Shown in pieces: positions 17,498 to 26,926 of a DNA stretch of 64,000 bases; positions within the stretch are counted from its first letter, which is position 1; the number at the start of each line of letters is the position of its first letter. The position numbers were made by a program, and so were the translations under genes. Below the pieces are notes generated by a model. The model saw nothing but the letters and a program-made list of their open reading frames with translations, was not told the origin of the DNA and ran no database searches. Origin of the DNA: Streptomyces poonensis (GTDB lineage: Bacteria; Actinomycetota; Actinomycetes; Streptomycetales; Streptomycetaceae); assembly GCF_014650915.1 (NCBI RefSeq), contig NZ_BMVW01000003.1:283339-347338 (forward strand). Direction: 5' to 3'.

Positions 17498-18832
17498 TCA
17501 GCAGGGATGGACGATCATCGGTAGGTGGCACGGCCTGCTCGTGCCGGCCATGACCTCCCGGATCCGATGGCCCGGCACCGGGGTGAAGCTGAATCGGTTG
17601 AGGAGCGTGGCCAAGGTGATGGTCATGCTGGACCAGGCGAAACTCTCGCCGAGACAGCCGTGCCGGCCCACGCCGAACGGAAGGTAGGTCTCCGGGTCGA
17701 TGTGCGGGGCCCGGTCGGGAGCCCAGCGGTCGGGGTCGAAGTCGGCCGGAGCGGCGTAGTGACGCCGGTCGCGGTGCAGGGCGTGAGGGCTGATGAAGAA
17801 CTGCGTGCCACGCGGATAGTGCCGGCCGTCCACTTCCACGTCCTGGAGCGCCCTGCGAGGCAGCAGTGCCAGGGGATGCAGCCGCAGTACTTCGTGCAGG
17901 ACCTGGCGAAGGCGGGCGAGCCGGGGCAGGTCCCCATGGCGAGCAGCAGCCCGCTCACCGAGGCAGTCCCGCACCTCGCGGCGTACCCGCTCTTCGACGG
18001 CCCGGTGGTTCCCCAGATAGTGGAAGGCCCACGACAGTGCGGTGGCCGTGCTCTCGGACGCGGCGACCATGAAGGTGACCGCCTCGTCGTAGACCTGCTC
18101 ACGTGGCATGGCCCGTCCGCTGTCCGCGTCGCGTGCGGCGAGCAGCATGGACAGCAGATCCCCCTGGTCGCCGCCTACGGCGCGGTAGTCGTCGATGACG
18201 CTCAGGACTGCCCTGAGCATCCGCTGCCGCGCCCGGGCGAAACGGCGGTTCCCCGGCGTGGGGAGCTTCTCGAGAAGGGGCACCGGAGACAGTGCCCGGG
18301 CGGTGATGGTCGACAGGAAGACGGGGAGCGAGTGCTGGATCTCCGTGACCGCGTGATCCGCTAGGCGCGAGGAGAACAGTGTCCGGGCCGCGGTGGTGAT
18401 GGTCAGACGGTGCATCTCCGCGTCCATCCGCAGGTGCCGGCCCGGCTGCCATGCCTGGGAGAGTTCTTCGGCCAGAGCCGTCATCACCTCGGCGTACAAG
18501 GGGATGCGGGTGCTCTGGAACGCCGGGTGGATCAGGCGCCGCTGCTGTCGATGGAACTCCCCGCTGGAGGTGACGACACCATTGCCCAGCACTGCGGAAG
18601 CCTTCTCGAAGAGCGAGCCCTTGTCGTAGTGCGCGGCGTCGGACACCAGGATCTGCCGGATGACGCGTGGGGAGTTGATCACATAGACGGGGCGTGGGCC
18701 GACGCCGATCTCCACCACGTCACCCCAGGCGCGTGCCCGCAGCAGGAGGCCGAAGGGATCACGCCGCAGGGCCAGTGCGTGCCCCAGCCCGGGTACTCCC
18801 CCTGGCAGCCGGGGAATCGCGGTGCCGCTCAT
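17498..18832 (-). CDS. Cytochrome P450 (terpene operon, proximal copy)
   Basis: A 444-aa P450 with PGGVPGLGHAL near the N-terminus, I-helix MVAASESTATAL (the usual A/GGx[D/E]T-T reads AASEST), EVLRL (ExxR), FDPDRW and haem loop FGVGRHGCLGESFA. Its ATG overlaps the terpene synthase stop as ATGA, which ties the two genes translationally and supports hydroxylation or further oxidation of the cyclised terpene. Electron-transfer partners (ferredoxin, reductase) are not encoded nearby. Confidence 0.93.
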   Translation of the reverse strand: MSGTAIPRLPGGVPGLGHALALRRDPFGLLLRARAWGDVVEIGVGPRPVYVINSPRVIRQILVSDAAHYDKGSLFEKASAVLGNGVVTSSGEFHRQQRRLIHPAFQSTRIPLYAEVMTALAEELSQAWQPGRHLRMDAEMHRLTITTAARTLFSSRLADHAVTEIQHSLPVFLSTITARALSPVPLLEKLPTPGNRRFARARQRMLRAVLSVIDDYRAVGGDQGDLLSMLLAARDADSGRAMPREQVYDEAVTFMVAASESTATALSWAFHYLGNHRAVEERVRREVRDCLGERAAARHGDLPRLARLRQVLHEVLRLHPLALLPRRALQDVEVDGRHYPRGTQFFISPHALHRDRRHYAAPADFDPDRWAPDRAPHIDPETYLPFGVGRHGCLGESFAWSSMTITLATLLNRFSFTPVPGHRIREVMAGTSRPCHLPMIVHPC

Positions 18833-19872
18833 CGGTTCTCCGTCCGCCGAGAACGGATGACCGTGCGGTCCGGCCGTAGTTCCACGTATCCGGATTTGAG
18901 GCCGTTCCAGATGTAGCCCTCACCGTGGTAGCGCGGGGTGAGGTAGTTCCAGTGCTGGTTTCCGCTGATGATGTGGCCGAGCCTGTCCAAGTAAGGTTCC
19001 AGTTCCGGTAATGCGGAGAGGAGACGGTCACGCTCGGCCAGGAACTGCTGTTCCTTCTCGTCGATCAGGGCGCATGCCTCGTCCACGGCTTCCTGGAGCC
19101 CGGTCCCCTTGTGCAGGGCCCAGGCCACGACCCCGTTGACGCAGTCACCGCTGCACAGTTCCTTGCGGACGGAGAAGACGTCATTGGTCAGAGTGACGTG
19201 GTCATTGACCAGGTTGGCGGCCGTCCGTGTGGCGTGGAACGCCTTCTCCGTGACGTTCATGCCACGCTCCACCTGGGCCAGCGCCATGAAGACGGGCATG
19301 CCGATGGTCTCCCTGCGCATGCACAGGTAGGTGTCCCAGCCCTGCCAGCGCAGCGCTCCCACTCCCCTGCGGTACGGGAGTTCCTTGAGGCAGCCGAGGA
19401 AGAACTCCCTCAGCGCCAGCTCCAGGCGCCGCGCCGCCATGGGCGAGGCCTCATGCGCCGAGCGCTTCCACAGGTCCTCTATCGCCTGGGCGAGCCATCC
19501 CTCCGCGGAGACGAACCGCCCCGGCGGAGCGGGCACCACGAAGGCCTGCGCCAGAGTCGATCGGCGGGACAGGTCGTCGTACAGGAACAGAGTGCACGTC
19601 CACTCCGCGGCAAGCAGCGCGGTTGTGAAATCCCAGTCCGCCGCTATGTACTCGCTCCACTCCATCGTGGCATCGAGGTAACGCTCTGCCGTCTTCTCGT
19701 CACCGAAGTGCAGGAAATCACGCGACCAATCCCATGTCATGGCTTCGAGTCGCGGTTTGTCCTGGTGAATACGGACAGGAATGCGCATGGGGAGCGGCGG
19801 CAGGTAGAACGACCCCATCCTCTGCAGGAGTCGTGACACATCACACGCTGCCGACTTCACTTCGTCAGGCAC
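18829..19872 (-). CDS. Class I terpene synthase
   Basis: A 347-aa terpene cyclase. The NSE metal motif is perfect (NDVFSVRKE, about residue 230), there is an RRETIG effector/pyrophosphate-sensor region (about 190) and a C-terminal RY (TPRYHGEGY). The aspartate-rich motif reads YDDLSRR: the first two Asp are present but the usual third acidic residue is absent. The start is a GTG at 19870-19872 with AAAGGTGG about 6 nt upstream; an internal ATG (MGSFYLPP) would also be possible. Length fits a sesquiterpene-type synthase, but product and chain length cannot be told from sequence alone. Confidence 0.9.
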   Translation of the reverse strand: MPDEVKSAACDVSRLLQRMGSFYLPPLPMRIPVRIHQDKPRLEAMTWDWSRDFLHFGDEKTAERYLDATMEWSEYIAADWDFTTALLAAEWTCTLFLYDDLSRRSTLAQAFVVPAPPGRFVSAEGWLAQAIEDLWKRSAHEASPMAARRLELALREFFLGCLKELPYRRGVGALRWQGWDTYLCMRRETIGMPVFMALAQVERGMNVTEKAFHATRTAANLVNDHVTLTNDVFSVRKELCSGDCVNGVVAWALHKGTGLQEAVDEACALIDEKEQQFLAERDRLLSALPELEPYLDRLGHIISGNQHWNYLTPRYHGEGYIWNGLKSGYVELRPDRTVIRSRRTENR

Positions 19873-21059
19873 CTCACACCACCTTTCTCGTTCTTTGGTC
19901 GGGTTGCGGCCGCGGAGCGGCATACCTTCCCGGGCCCTGGCCGCACTGACCGCGCCGCGGCCGACGCCCACGCCTTCCTGCTGAACGGGAACCTCCCTTC
20001 GCGGCTACGGCTGCATCGGGGATGAGGCCGAGAGTTTCGTCGAGCAGAGGACACACCGGATTCCGTGACGATCTCGATCACTTGCCTCGCGTGCGGAAAC
20101 ATCCGGCCCATTCCGTTGCCACACGGCACACCGAGGTCGGCTTCGCGGCATTCGGCGGGTCCGTCGACCACGCGGCTCACGCCCACGATCCGGAGGGAGT
20201 GAGGGAAGCTGCCGAAGGCCTACGGGAGACCGCACCAGCACGGCGAGACCCGCATCGCCTGGGCCACCACCGCCCTGATGCTCCGGCAGCTGACCGGACC
20301 GGTCGGACGACGGCCCGTGCGACCGCGACAGGCGGCGGCCCCGGCAACCAGGACGGTGCGGATCCGGACCGGCCTACGGAATGTCCTCATGACGCCTCCC
20401 ATGTCCCCGGGACCCAGACGGCGGTCGATGAGTCGCGCTCCGCCCAGGGCGATAACAGGGTGATGCGAACGCGGCATGCCGGGAAGGGAGCGAGCCTGTG
20501 CCGGTACAGGGCGCTCGACAACACCCGAACAGGAACACACGCTTCCATGTGATAGGGACGTGTCCCATGGGTTTGATGTGTCGAGTGGCAGCCTCCTCCT
20601 TGGGCTTGGCTCACTCCCGCGGACCACCCATCGCGGCCCGCTCTCGCTTCGACGGTCGGCCGCTGTCGATCCAGCGGATGCCCCGCGTTGAACGTCCCTG
20701 TCCGGGGCCGACATCACAGCAGGGCGTGGACGTGGTCGGGTAGGCGGGCGGGGTGTCGTCGCCGAGGTCGAGTCCGACACCGGCCGACACCGGGGCGGTC
20801 TCATGCCTTCTGCGTACGGCGATCTCGTGGTGTAGGTGCAGGGCGACGGCGTCACTCGAGCCGCCCAGCGTCCGGCGGGCGTCGCTGGCCTCCGTCGTGG
20901 CGAGCGTCGCGATCAGCGTCACCGGCGGCATCGTCCGCATCACCGGCTCCGGACAACGCTGACACGCCCGTCGCCCCGAGCGGTGACGAAGGAGCTTCAT
21001 GCCGTGGGAAGGCGGCGTGCCGGACGGAGCCGGACAGAGCCGAACCGAGCTTCCCAATC
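19873..21059. other. Long intergenic stretch before the aromatic cluster
   Basis: About 1.2 kb separates the terpene operon and the FAD gene at 21098. Open frames here have poor codon bias and no recognised domains, apart from a probable ctaA fragment at 20873-20962 (listed separately) and a weak transposase-like phrase near 20225-20305. The segment looks like decayed DNA plus the promoter regions of the flanking operons. Confidence 0.5.
20873..20962 (+). pseudogene. Fragment resembling the N-terminus of haem A synthase (CtaA/COX15)
   Basis: About 28 codons read ASLASVVASVAISVTGG and then IVRITGSG before a stop. VTGGxVRxTGSG is the characteristic first transmembrane/loop signature of CtaA. 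Nothing of the remaining about 280 residues follows, so this is a remnant, if the match is real. Confidence 0.35.
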
Positions 21060-21090
21060 TCAGAGCCCTCTGATGTCACGCCGCTAACGT
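21060..21090 (+). promoter_or_regulatory. Palindromic operator plus leaderless promoter of the FAD gene at 21098
   Basis: TCAGAGCCCTCTGA (21060-21073) is followed by a 24-nt spacer to the ATG at 21098. A -10-like TAACGT (21085-21090) lies 7 nt before the ATG, so the transcript would start at or next to the initiation codon. The same arrangement occurs on both sides of 29635-29648, which supports a shared regulator. Confidence 0.65.
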
Positions 21091-21097
21091 CCAGTCC

Positions 21098-22660
21098 ATG
21101 GTGCGCGACTACCTGATCATCGGGGCCGGACCGGCCGGACTTCAGCTCGCCGCTTCGCTGGAACGTGACGGACGGGACTACGTCGTCCTGGAGCGGGGAA
21201 GCGGACCCGGCACGTTCTTCACCAGGTACCCCAGACATCGGCAGCTCATCTCGATCAACAAGGTGAACACCGGGTACACCGACCCGGAACTCGACCTCCG
21301 GATGGACTGGAACTCGCTGCTCAGCGACGACCCGGAACTGCTGTTCACCAAGTACAGCGAGGAGTACTTCCCCCGCGCCGACGACCTCGTGCGCTATCTG
21401 GCCGACTTCGCGGACCGCACCGGCGTCCGCGTCGAGTACGGCACCGATGTCGTGCGGGTCTCCCGTGAGAACGGCGCGGACGGCGCGGACGGCGTCTTCA
21501 CCGTCCTCGACGCCGCCGGACGGACGTGGCGGGCGCGGCGGCTCGTCGTGGCGACCGGCGTCTCCCGGCTCAACGAGCCGCCCATCCCCGGCATCGAACT
21601 CGCCGAGCGCTACGACGAGTTCGACACCGACCCGGTGTCCTTCACCAACCAGCGGGTGCTGATCATCGGCAAGGGCAACTCCGCGTTCGAGACGGCCGAC
21701 GCCCTCATGGCGAAGGCCGCGGTCATCCACGTCGCCGGCCCGCACTCGCTCAGGATGGCCTGGAAGACCCACTTCGTGGGCCACCTGCGCGCGGTGAACA
21801 ACAACTTCCTGGACAGCTACCAGCTCAAGTCCCAGAACGCCGTCCTGGACGGCACCGTGGAGAACATCGAGAGGACCGCCGACGGCGGGTTCCGGGTGGT
21901 CTTCCGCTACGCCCGGACCTCGGAACGCCTCCGCGAGCTGCGCTACGACCGGATCATCCTGTGCGCCGGCTTCCGCTTCGACGCGGACGTCTTCGACGGG
22001 ACCTGCCGCCCCGCACTCGTCATCGACGACCGCTTCCCCGAGCAGACTTCCGCCTACGAGTCGGTGAACGTGCCGGGCCTGTACTTCGCCGGCACGCTGA
22101 CCCAGCAGCGCGACTTCAAGAAGGGCACCAACGGCTTCATCCACGGCTTCCGTTACGGGGTGCGCGCCCTGCACCGCATCCTGGACGCCCGCTACCACGA
22201 CGCGCCCTGGCCCGCCCGGCCACTGCCCGCGGCGCCCGAGGCGATCGCCGACGCCGTCGTCGCCCGCGTCAACCGCTCGTCCGGGCTCTGGCAGCAGTTC
22301 GGGGTCCTCGGTGACGTGGTCGGGGTGGCGGGCGACCAGGCCCTGTACCAGGAGGAGGTGCCGCTCGCGTACGCCACCGACGGTGGTCTCGGTCCCGCCG
22401 AGCACCGGTTCGTCGTCGACCTGGAGTACGGGCCCGACCACGACGGCGTCGACCCGTTCGACGTCACCGTCCCGCGCGTGACCGAGAACGACGTGGAGCA
22501 CGCGAGCGACTCCAGCTACCTCCACCCCGTCGTCCGGTACTACCGCGACGGCGTCCTCGCCGGCACCCACCATCTGGCGGAGAACCTGGAGAACGAGTGG
22601 GACGTCCCGGCGGTCCACCAGCAGCCGCTCGCCGCGTTCGTGAAGGAGTGCCTTGGCTGA
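21098..22660 (+). CDS. FAD/NAD(P)-dependent monooxygenase-like oxidoreductase (copy 1)
   Basis: A 520-aa flavoprotein. IIGAGPAGLQ at residue 6 is the FAD Rossmann motif, VLIIGKGNSAFE (about 187-198) the NAD(P) Rossmann motif, and ATGVS / GLYFAGTLTQ are the linker motifs of the flavin-monooxygenase/FOXRED-like group. It is strongly similar along its length to the protein at 27994-29610, which shares GTFFTRxPRHR, DYxxLERGSGPG and NNNFLDSYQLKSQNA. It is the first gene of a two-gene unit with the adenylating ligase, overlapping it by 8 bp. A hydroxylation or N-oxidation step in the surrounding aromatic pathway is inferred; the substrate is unknown. Confidence 0.88.
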   Translation: MVRDYLIIGAGPAGLQLAASLERDGRDYVVLERGSGPGTFFTRYPRHRQLISINKVNTGYTDPELDLRMDWNSLLSDDPELLFTKYSEEYFPRADDLVRYLADFADRTGVRVEYGTDVVRVSRENGADGADGVFTVLDAAGRTWRARRLVVATGVSRLNEPPIPGIELAERYDEFDTDPVSFTNQRVLIIGKGNSAFETADALMAKAAVIHVAGPHSLRMAWKTHFVGHLRAVNNNFLDSYQLKSQNAVLDGTVENIERTADGGFRVVFRYARTSERLRELRYDRIILCAGFRFDADVFDGTCRPALVIDDRFPEQTSAYESVNVPGLYFAGTLTQQRDFKKGTNGFIHGFRYGVRALHRILDARYHDAPWPARPLPAAPEAIADAVVARVNRSSGLWQQFGVLGDVVGVAGDQALYQEEVPLAYATDGGLGPAEHRFVVDLEYGPDHDGVDPFDVTVPRVTENDVEHASDSSYLHPVVRYYRDGVLAGTHHLAENLENEWDVPAVHQQPLAAFVKECLG

Positions 22661-24131
22661 GGCAGGTGAGCGGGGTGAGCCGGGTGAGCAGTTCCCGGGC
22701 CTGGTACTCGAGCTCCTCCAAGCGGCGGGCGGCCGGACGGTGTTCGAGCACGGCGACCGGGTGGTGTCCGGAGCCCAGCTGCTCGGGGCGGTACGGCGGG
22801 TGACCGGCGCGCTGCGGGAGCACGGTGTCGGGCCCGGCGACGGGGTCGCCCTGCTGCTGGGCGTCAGCCCCGAGGCGTTCGCCGCCGTCCTCGCGGCCCA
22901 TGTCGTGGGCGCCCGTGTCGTCGGCGTACGGCCGGGCCTGACCCGGGCCCAGCAGGCGCATCTCCTCGCGGACGTCGCCTTCGAGGTCACCGACCGGAGC
23001 GGCGAGCGGAGCACCGGGCGGCCGGGGACCGTCGTCCTCCGGCTCGACGACCTGCTGTCGGCGGCGGACGACGGAATACGGCCGCGGGTCACGGCACGGC
23101 CGGGGGACGTCGCCCGGCTCATCCACACCAGCGGCAGCACCGGCGTTCCCAAGGCGTGTGCCCAGACGTACGCGGCGATGACCGCGGGCTGGGCGCTCCG
23201 GCCGGATGCCTGGCCGCCCGCCATCCGTGAACTCGCCGCGCGCCTGGACCGGTTCCTGGTGTTCGGCACCCTGGCGAGTCAGGTGATGATGGAGTACGGG
23301 CTGCTCGCGCTCGCGGCGGGCGACACCCTGGTCACCGCCGACCCGCCGGACCTCCCCGGCAGCATCGTGCGGCACCGGGCGACGGCGTCCGTCATCACCG
23401 TGGCCCGGCTGACGAAACTCGTGGCGGGCCAACGGGAGTCACCCGTGGACCTCGGCACGCTGCGCGCGCTGATGGTGTCCGGGTCCCCGCTGCGGCCGGG
23501 GCGGCTGCGCGAGGCCGCCGAGGTGCTCGGCCCGGTCGTCTTCCACGGGTACGGCCAGACCGAGACCGGCATGATCTCCATGGCCACCCCCGAGGACGTG
23601 CCCGGTTCGCTGGGCGTGCCGCCGGTCGAGCTGGCGGTACGGGACGCCGACGGCCGCCCCGTACTGCCCGGCACCGACGGCGAGCTCTTCGTCCGCACCC
23701 CGGGGCAGAGCACCGGCTACTGGCAGGAACCGGCCCTGACCGCCGAGGTGTTCGTCGACGGCTGGGTGCGCACCCGCGACATCGGCCGGCTCGACGGCGA
23801 GGGCCGGCTGTGGCTCACGGGACGCGCCCGCGACGTGATCATCGTCAACGCCAACGTGTACTACGCAGGCCCCGTCGAGCGCCTGCTCGCCACCCACCCG
23901 TCGGTGGCCGAGGCGTACGTCGTCGCCGTCCCCGACGACAGCACCGGGGAGGCCGTGCACGCGTTCGTCGTGCCCGCCGCCGGTCGGGTCCCCTCCCTCG
24001 GTGAGCTGCGCAGGCTGGTGGCGGCGGACCTGGGCGAGGCGTGCGCGCCGACCCGTCTCACCCTCATCGAGGAGGTACCGCTCACGCCCGCGGGCAAGCC
24101 CGACAAGCGGCGGCTCGCCGCCGGGGCCTGA
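22653..24131 (+). CDS. AMP-dependent acyl-CoA/aryl ligase (ANL superfamily)
   Basis: A 492-aa adenylate-forming enzyme that would activate a carboxylic acid as an acyl-AMP and probably transfer it to CoA or a carrier. Signatures are the P-loop HTSGSTGVPKA (about 152-162), YGQTETG (about 296), TGRARDVIIV (about 389) and the catalytic-lysine tail PAGKPDKRR. The start is a TTG at 22653-22655 with GGAG 5 nt upstream, inside the FAD gene, so translation is coupled. Given the ammonia-lyase in the cluster, p-coumarate or a derivative is a reasonable substrate to test. Confidence 0.9.
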   Translation: MAEAGERGEPGEQFPGLVLELLQAAGGRTVFEHGDRVVSGAQLLGAVRRVTGALREHGVGPGDGVALLLGVSPEAFAAVLAAHVVGARVVGVRPGLTRAQQAHLLADVAFEVTDRSGERSTGRPGTVVLRLDDLLSAADDGIRPRVTARPGDVARLIHTSGSTGVPKACAQTYAAMTAGWALRPDAWPPAIRELAARLDRFLVFGTLASQVMMEYGLLALAAGDTLVTADPPDLPGSIVRHRATASVITVARLTKLVAGQRESPVDLGTLRALMVSGSPLRPGRLREAAEVLGPVVFHGYGQTETGMISMATPEDVPGSLGVPPVELAVRDADGRPVLPGTDGELFVRTPGQSTGYWQEPALTAEVFVDGWVRTRDIGRLDGEGRLWLTGRARDVIIVNANVYYAGPVERLLATHPSVAEAYVVAVPDDSTGEAVHAFVVPAAGRVPSLGELRRLVAADLGEACAPTRLTLIEEVPLTPAGKPDKRRLAAGA

Positions 24132-24259
24132 TCCGGCCGGGCCAGCGATCAACCCACAACGGCGATCCACCCGAAACGGCGATCCGCCTGCAACGGCCCG
24201 GCCCCACCGTCATGCCGAACGTGACGGTGGGGCCGGGTCGCTCCGGGCCGTTCGGCGTC

Positions 24260-25540
24260 TCAGTGGCTCTCGACCGCGACGGCCGGGGCCGGGCGCGCAC
24301 CGTCGCCCCGTGTCCCCGTCCGCGTCCGCTCCCGCCGGTCGATCCACGACAGCAGCGGTGTCGCCATGACGGTGGTGACGACGGCGACCACGACCAGGGC
24401 GCTGAACATCGCCTGGGTGACGATGCCCGCCGCCAGACCGAGATTGAGCGCGATCAGCTGCATCAGGCCCCGCGCGTTCATCAGCGCACCGACCCGCAGC
24501 GCCACCTGGTTCGGCTCGCCGGCGGCGCGGGCGGCGAGCCAGCAGGCGCCGAACTTCCCGGCGACCGCGAACAGCACGCACCCCGCGGTGAACAGCAGCA
24601 CCGGTCCGGAACCCAGCAGGGTGAAGTCGGTGTTCAGCCCGGAGTAGGTGAAGAACAGCGGCAGGAACACCGTACCGACCGGCTTGAGCGTCTCCACCGT
24701 GCGGTCGAGCTGCTGCGAACGCGGGAAGACCAGTCCGAGGCAGAACGCGCCGAACACCGCGTACAGTCCGGTCTCGTCCGTGTACCAGGCCACCAGGAAG
24801 AGCGCGCCGACCAGCGTCAGCAGCAGGCTGTCCGGCGTGACCCGGTCGGCGAGCAGCGTGGTACGGCCGTGCAGGCGCACCACGCCCACCATGACCAGGA
24901 CGAGTCCGAACCCGCCCGCGACGGCCAGGGACACCAGCCCGGCACTGCCGCCGGCGATGCTGAACACCCCGGCGAGCAGGATCCACGCGACCGCGTCGTC
25001 GACGGAGCCGGCGCCGAGCGCGAGCGACCCGTACCGGGTGCCCGTCAGGCCCCGTTCGGCGATGATGCGGGCCAGCATGGGGAACGCCGTCACCGCCAGC
25101 GCGACCCCGACGAACAGGGCCGACACCAGCAGGGGCACGTCCTCGGCCAGGGCGCCGGTCCGCTCGCCGACGGCGTAGATCAGCAGCACGCCGAGCAGCA
25201 CCGGTACGACCACGCCCGCGGCGGAGACCAGCCCGGCGGGCCGGGCGACCCCGCGCAGCCGGTCCACTCGGAAGTCCCAGCCGACGCGGAACATGAACGC
25301 GACGAGACCGATCTGCCCCACCACGTAGAGGACCGGCCGCAGTTCCTGCGGGAAGAGGCCCGACTCGACGCCGGGCAGCAGGGCGCCGAGCACCGACGGG
25401 CCCAGCACCACACCGGCGATCATCTCGCCGACGACGGGCGGCTGCCCGACCGTCTGCAGCAGTCGGCTGACGGCCCGGCAGACGACCAGGATGACCACGA
25501 CGGCGAGGAAGAACTTGGGGGCGAGTTCCGCGGGGGTCAT
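24260..25540 (-). CDS. CPA2-type cation/proton antiporter
   Basis: A 426-aa membrane protein with about 12 hydrophobic segments and the Na+/H+ exchanger (CPA2/KefB-like) pattern: GQPPVVGEMIAGVVLGPS near residue 32, ALAVTAFPMLARI and GAGSVDDAVAW in the core. It could export the pathway product or protons/cations during its synthesis, as similar antiporters in natural-product clusters are proposed to do. The start at 25538-25540 was chosen because its ATG overlaps the P450 stop (ATGA) and GGGAGGG lies 8 nt upstream. The frame upstream of this point only shadows the P450. Confidence 0.92.
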   Translation of the reverse strand: MTPAELAPKFFLAVVVILVVCRAVSRLLQTVGQPPVVGEMIAGVVLGPSVLGALLPGVESGLFPQELRPVLYVVGQIGLVAFMFRVGWDFRVDRLRGVARPAGLVSAAGVVVPVLLGVLLIYAVGERTGALAEDVPLLVSALFVGVALAVTAFPMLARIIAERGLTGTRYGSLALGAGSVDDAVAWILLAGVFSIAGGSAGLVSLAVAGGFGLVLVMVGVVRLHGRTTLLADRVTPDSLLLTLVGALFLVAWYTDETGLYAVFGAFCLGLVFPRSQQLDRTVETLKPVGTVFLPLFFTYSGLNTDFTLLGSGPVLLFTAGCVLFAVAGKFGACWLAARAAGEPNQVALRVGALMNARGLMQLIALNLGLAAGIVTQAMFSALVVVAVVTTVMATPLLSWIDRRERTRTGTRGDGARPAPAVAVESH

Positions 25541-26916
25541 CCTCTGTTCCCTCCCTGGTGGGCGACCGGGCAGCGGCCGGCCGGAGACTCCTCGAAATAA
25601 CGTTCCGCCAGCCGCTGCCGACGGGCGTGCAGCACCATGACCGTGCCGAGCACCAACTGCCGTACGCTCCGCGTGACGTCCTCCACCCCGTCCCGCACCC
25701 GCACGAACCGCCGCAGCGCCTCCGTCCGGCGCGGCTGGGGTGACAGGCCGCGCGGGATCAGCAGACAGGGCGCGCGGTGCGGGTTGGACCGGGTGTGCGA
25801 GGCCGTGGAGTCCAGCCGGAAGCGGCGCAGCACCTCCCGGACCGCGGCCCGCAGCACGAGCGGGGAGAGCCGCCACGCCGGGCAGGGGCGGTTCGCGGCC
25901 ACGCCGAACGGGATGAAGTGGGCGTCCTTCGCAGACAGGGTGTCCCAGCGGTCCGGGTCGAACGCGTCGGGCCGGTCGTATCCCGTGGCGTGGTAGCCGG
26001 GGTAGCTGAAGCACACCACGGAGCCCGCCGGCAGCGTGGTGTGCTCGTCGAGCGGTATCGCGTCCGTGGTGATGCGGTGCGCGATGCCGAACAGCGGGTA
26101 CAGCCGCATCGTCTCGTCGAGCACGTGCGTGAGGTACCGGTCGTCGTCGGGGTGCGCCCACACACGCTGCTGCACCTCGGGGTGGCGGGCCAGGGCGAGC
26201 AGGACGTGCGCGGTGGCCTCGGAGAGCTGTACGACGGCCGTGTTGAACATCGTCCCTTGCAGGTAGTGCACCTGCTCCTGCGGTGACAGCGAGGCCGGCA
26301 GCTCGTGGGGCACGTCACCGGCGGCGACCCGCTCGCGCAGGTACGCCGTCAGCCGGGCCCGGCGCCCGGGGTGCCGCAGTCCGGTGCACTTCAGGGCGTT
26401 GATCACGTCGTCGGCGTGCGCGGTGATCAGTTCCCGGGCGCGCGGCGGGCACGGCTCCCTGAACACCATCTCGTAGCAGAACTCGGCCCAGGCGGGCATC
26501 ACCAGGTCCCGCAGCCGGACGAGGCTGATCCGGGTGTCCGGCACCGTGTCGAGCACCCGGGCGACAGCGCGGCCGGCCGCCGCCGCGAGCTCCGCCGAAC
26601 TCCCGGCGAGCATGCGCCGCGTCGCCGCCGCCACGTCCTCGTAGCGCTCGCCGGGCTCCAGGTGCTCCTGATGGACTTCCGGCCCCGGCGACAGCCAGTA
26701 CCAGAACAGGTCGGACAGCCCCGCCCCCGCGCTCCGCCCGTTCGCGGCCGGGTGCGCGTACACGCGCTCGAAGACATCCGGCCCGTGCGCGGCGTCGGGC
26801 AGGGTCACCGTCCGGTCGCCGTTGACCTTCTCGAAGATGCGCCCGCGCAGTGCGACGACACCGCGCGGCAGCCACCACGTGTCCGCCGTGGCCGGCTTCG
26901 TTCCGCTCCTCACCAC
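25537..26916 (-). CDS. Atypical cytochrome P450
   Basis: A 459-aa P450-fold protein with DETMRLYP (ExxR), FDPDRW and the haem loop FIPFGVAANRPCPAW with the thiolate cysteine. Two features are unusual. The I-helix region reads YLQGTMFNTAVVQ and lacks the conserved acid-Thr pair used for O2 activation. The haem loop has AANRPC instead of GxHxC, as in some P450s that use peroxide or an aldehyde/peroxo substrate. The GTG start lies in a duplicated 17-bp segment, 10 bp after the FMN oxidase stop. It may catalyse a non-monooxygenase reaction; this is inference. Confidence 0.85.
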   Translation of the reverse strand: MVRSGTKPATADTWWLPRGVVALRGRIFEKVNGDRTVTLPDAAHGPDVFERVYAHPAANGRSAGAGLSDLFWYWLSPGPEVHQEHLEPGERYEDVAAATRRMLAGSSAELAAAAGRAVARVLDTVPDTRISLVRLRDLVMPAWAEFCYEMVFREPCPPRARELITAHADDVINALKCTGLRHPGRRARLTAYLRERVAAGDVPHELPASLSPQEQVHYLQGTMFNTAVVQLSEATAHVLLALARHPEVQQRVWAHPDDDRYLTHVLDETMRLYPLFGIAHRITTDAIPLDEHTTLPAGSVVCFSYPGYHATGYDRPDAFDPDRWDTLSAKDAHFIPFGVAANRPCPAWRLSPLVLRAAVREVLRRFRLDSTASHTRSNPHRAPCLLIPRGLSPQPRRTEALRRFVRVRDGVEDVTRSVRQLVLGTVMVLHARRQRLAERYFEESPAGRCPVAHQGGNRG

Positions 26917-26926
26917 GTCTCGCTCC

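Noticed and set aside
20220..20460. Plus-strand phrase HGETRIAWATTALMLRQLTG, vaguely transposase-like
   Set aside because: Too short, no supporting sequence on either side and no inverted repeats.
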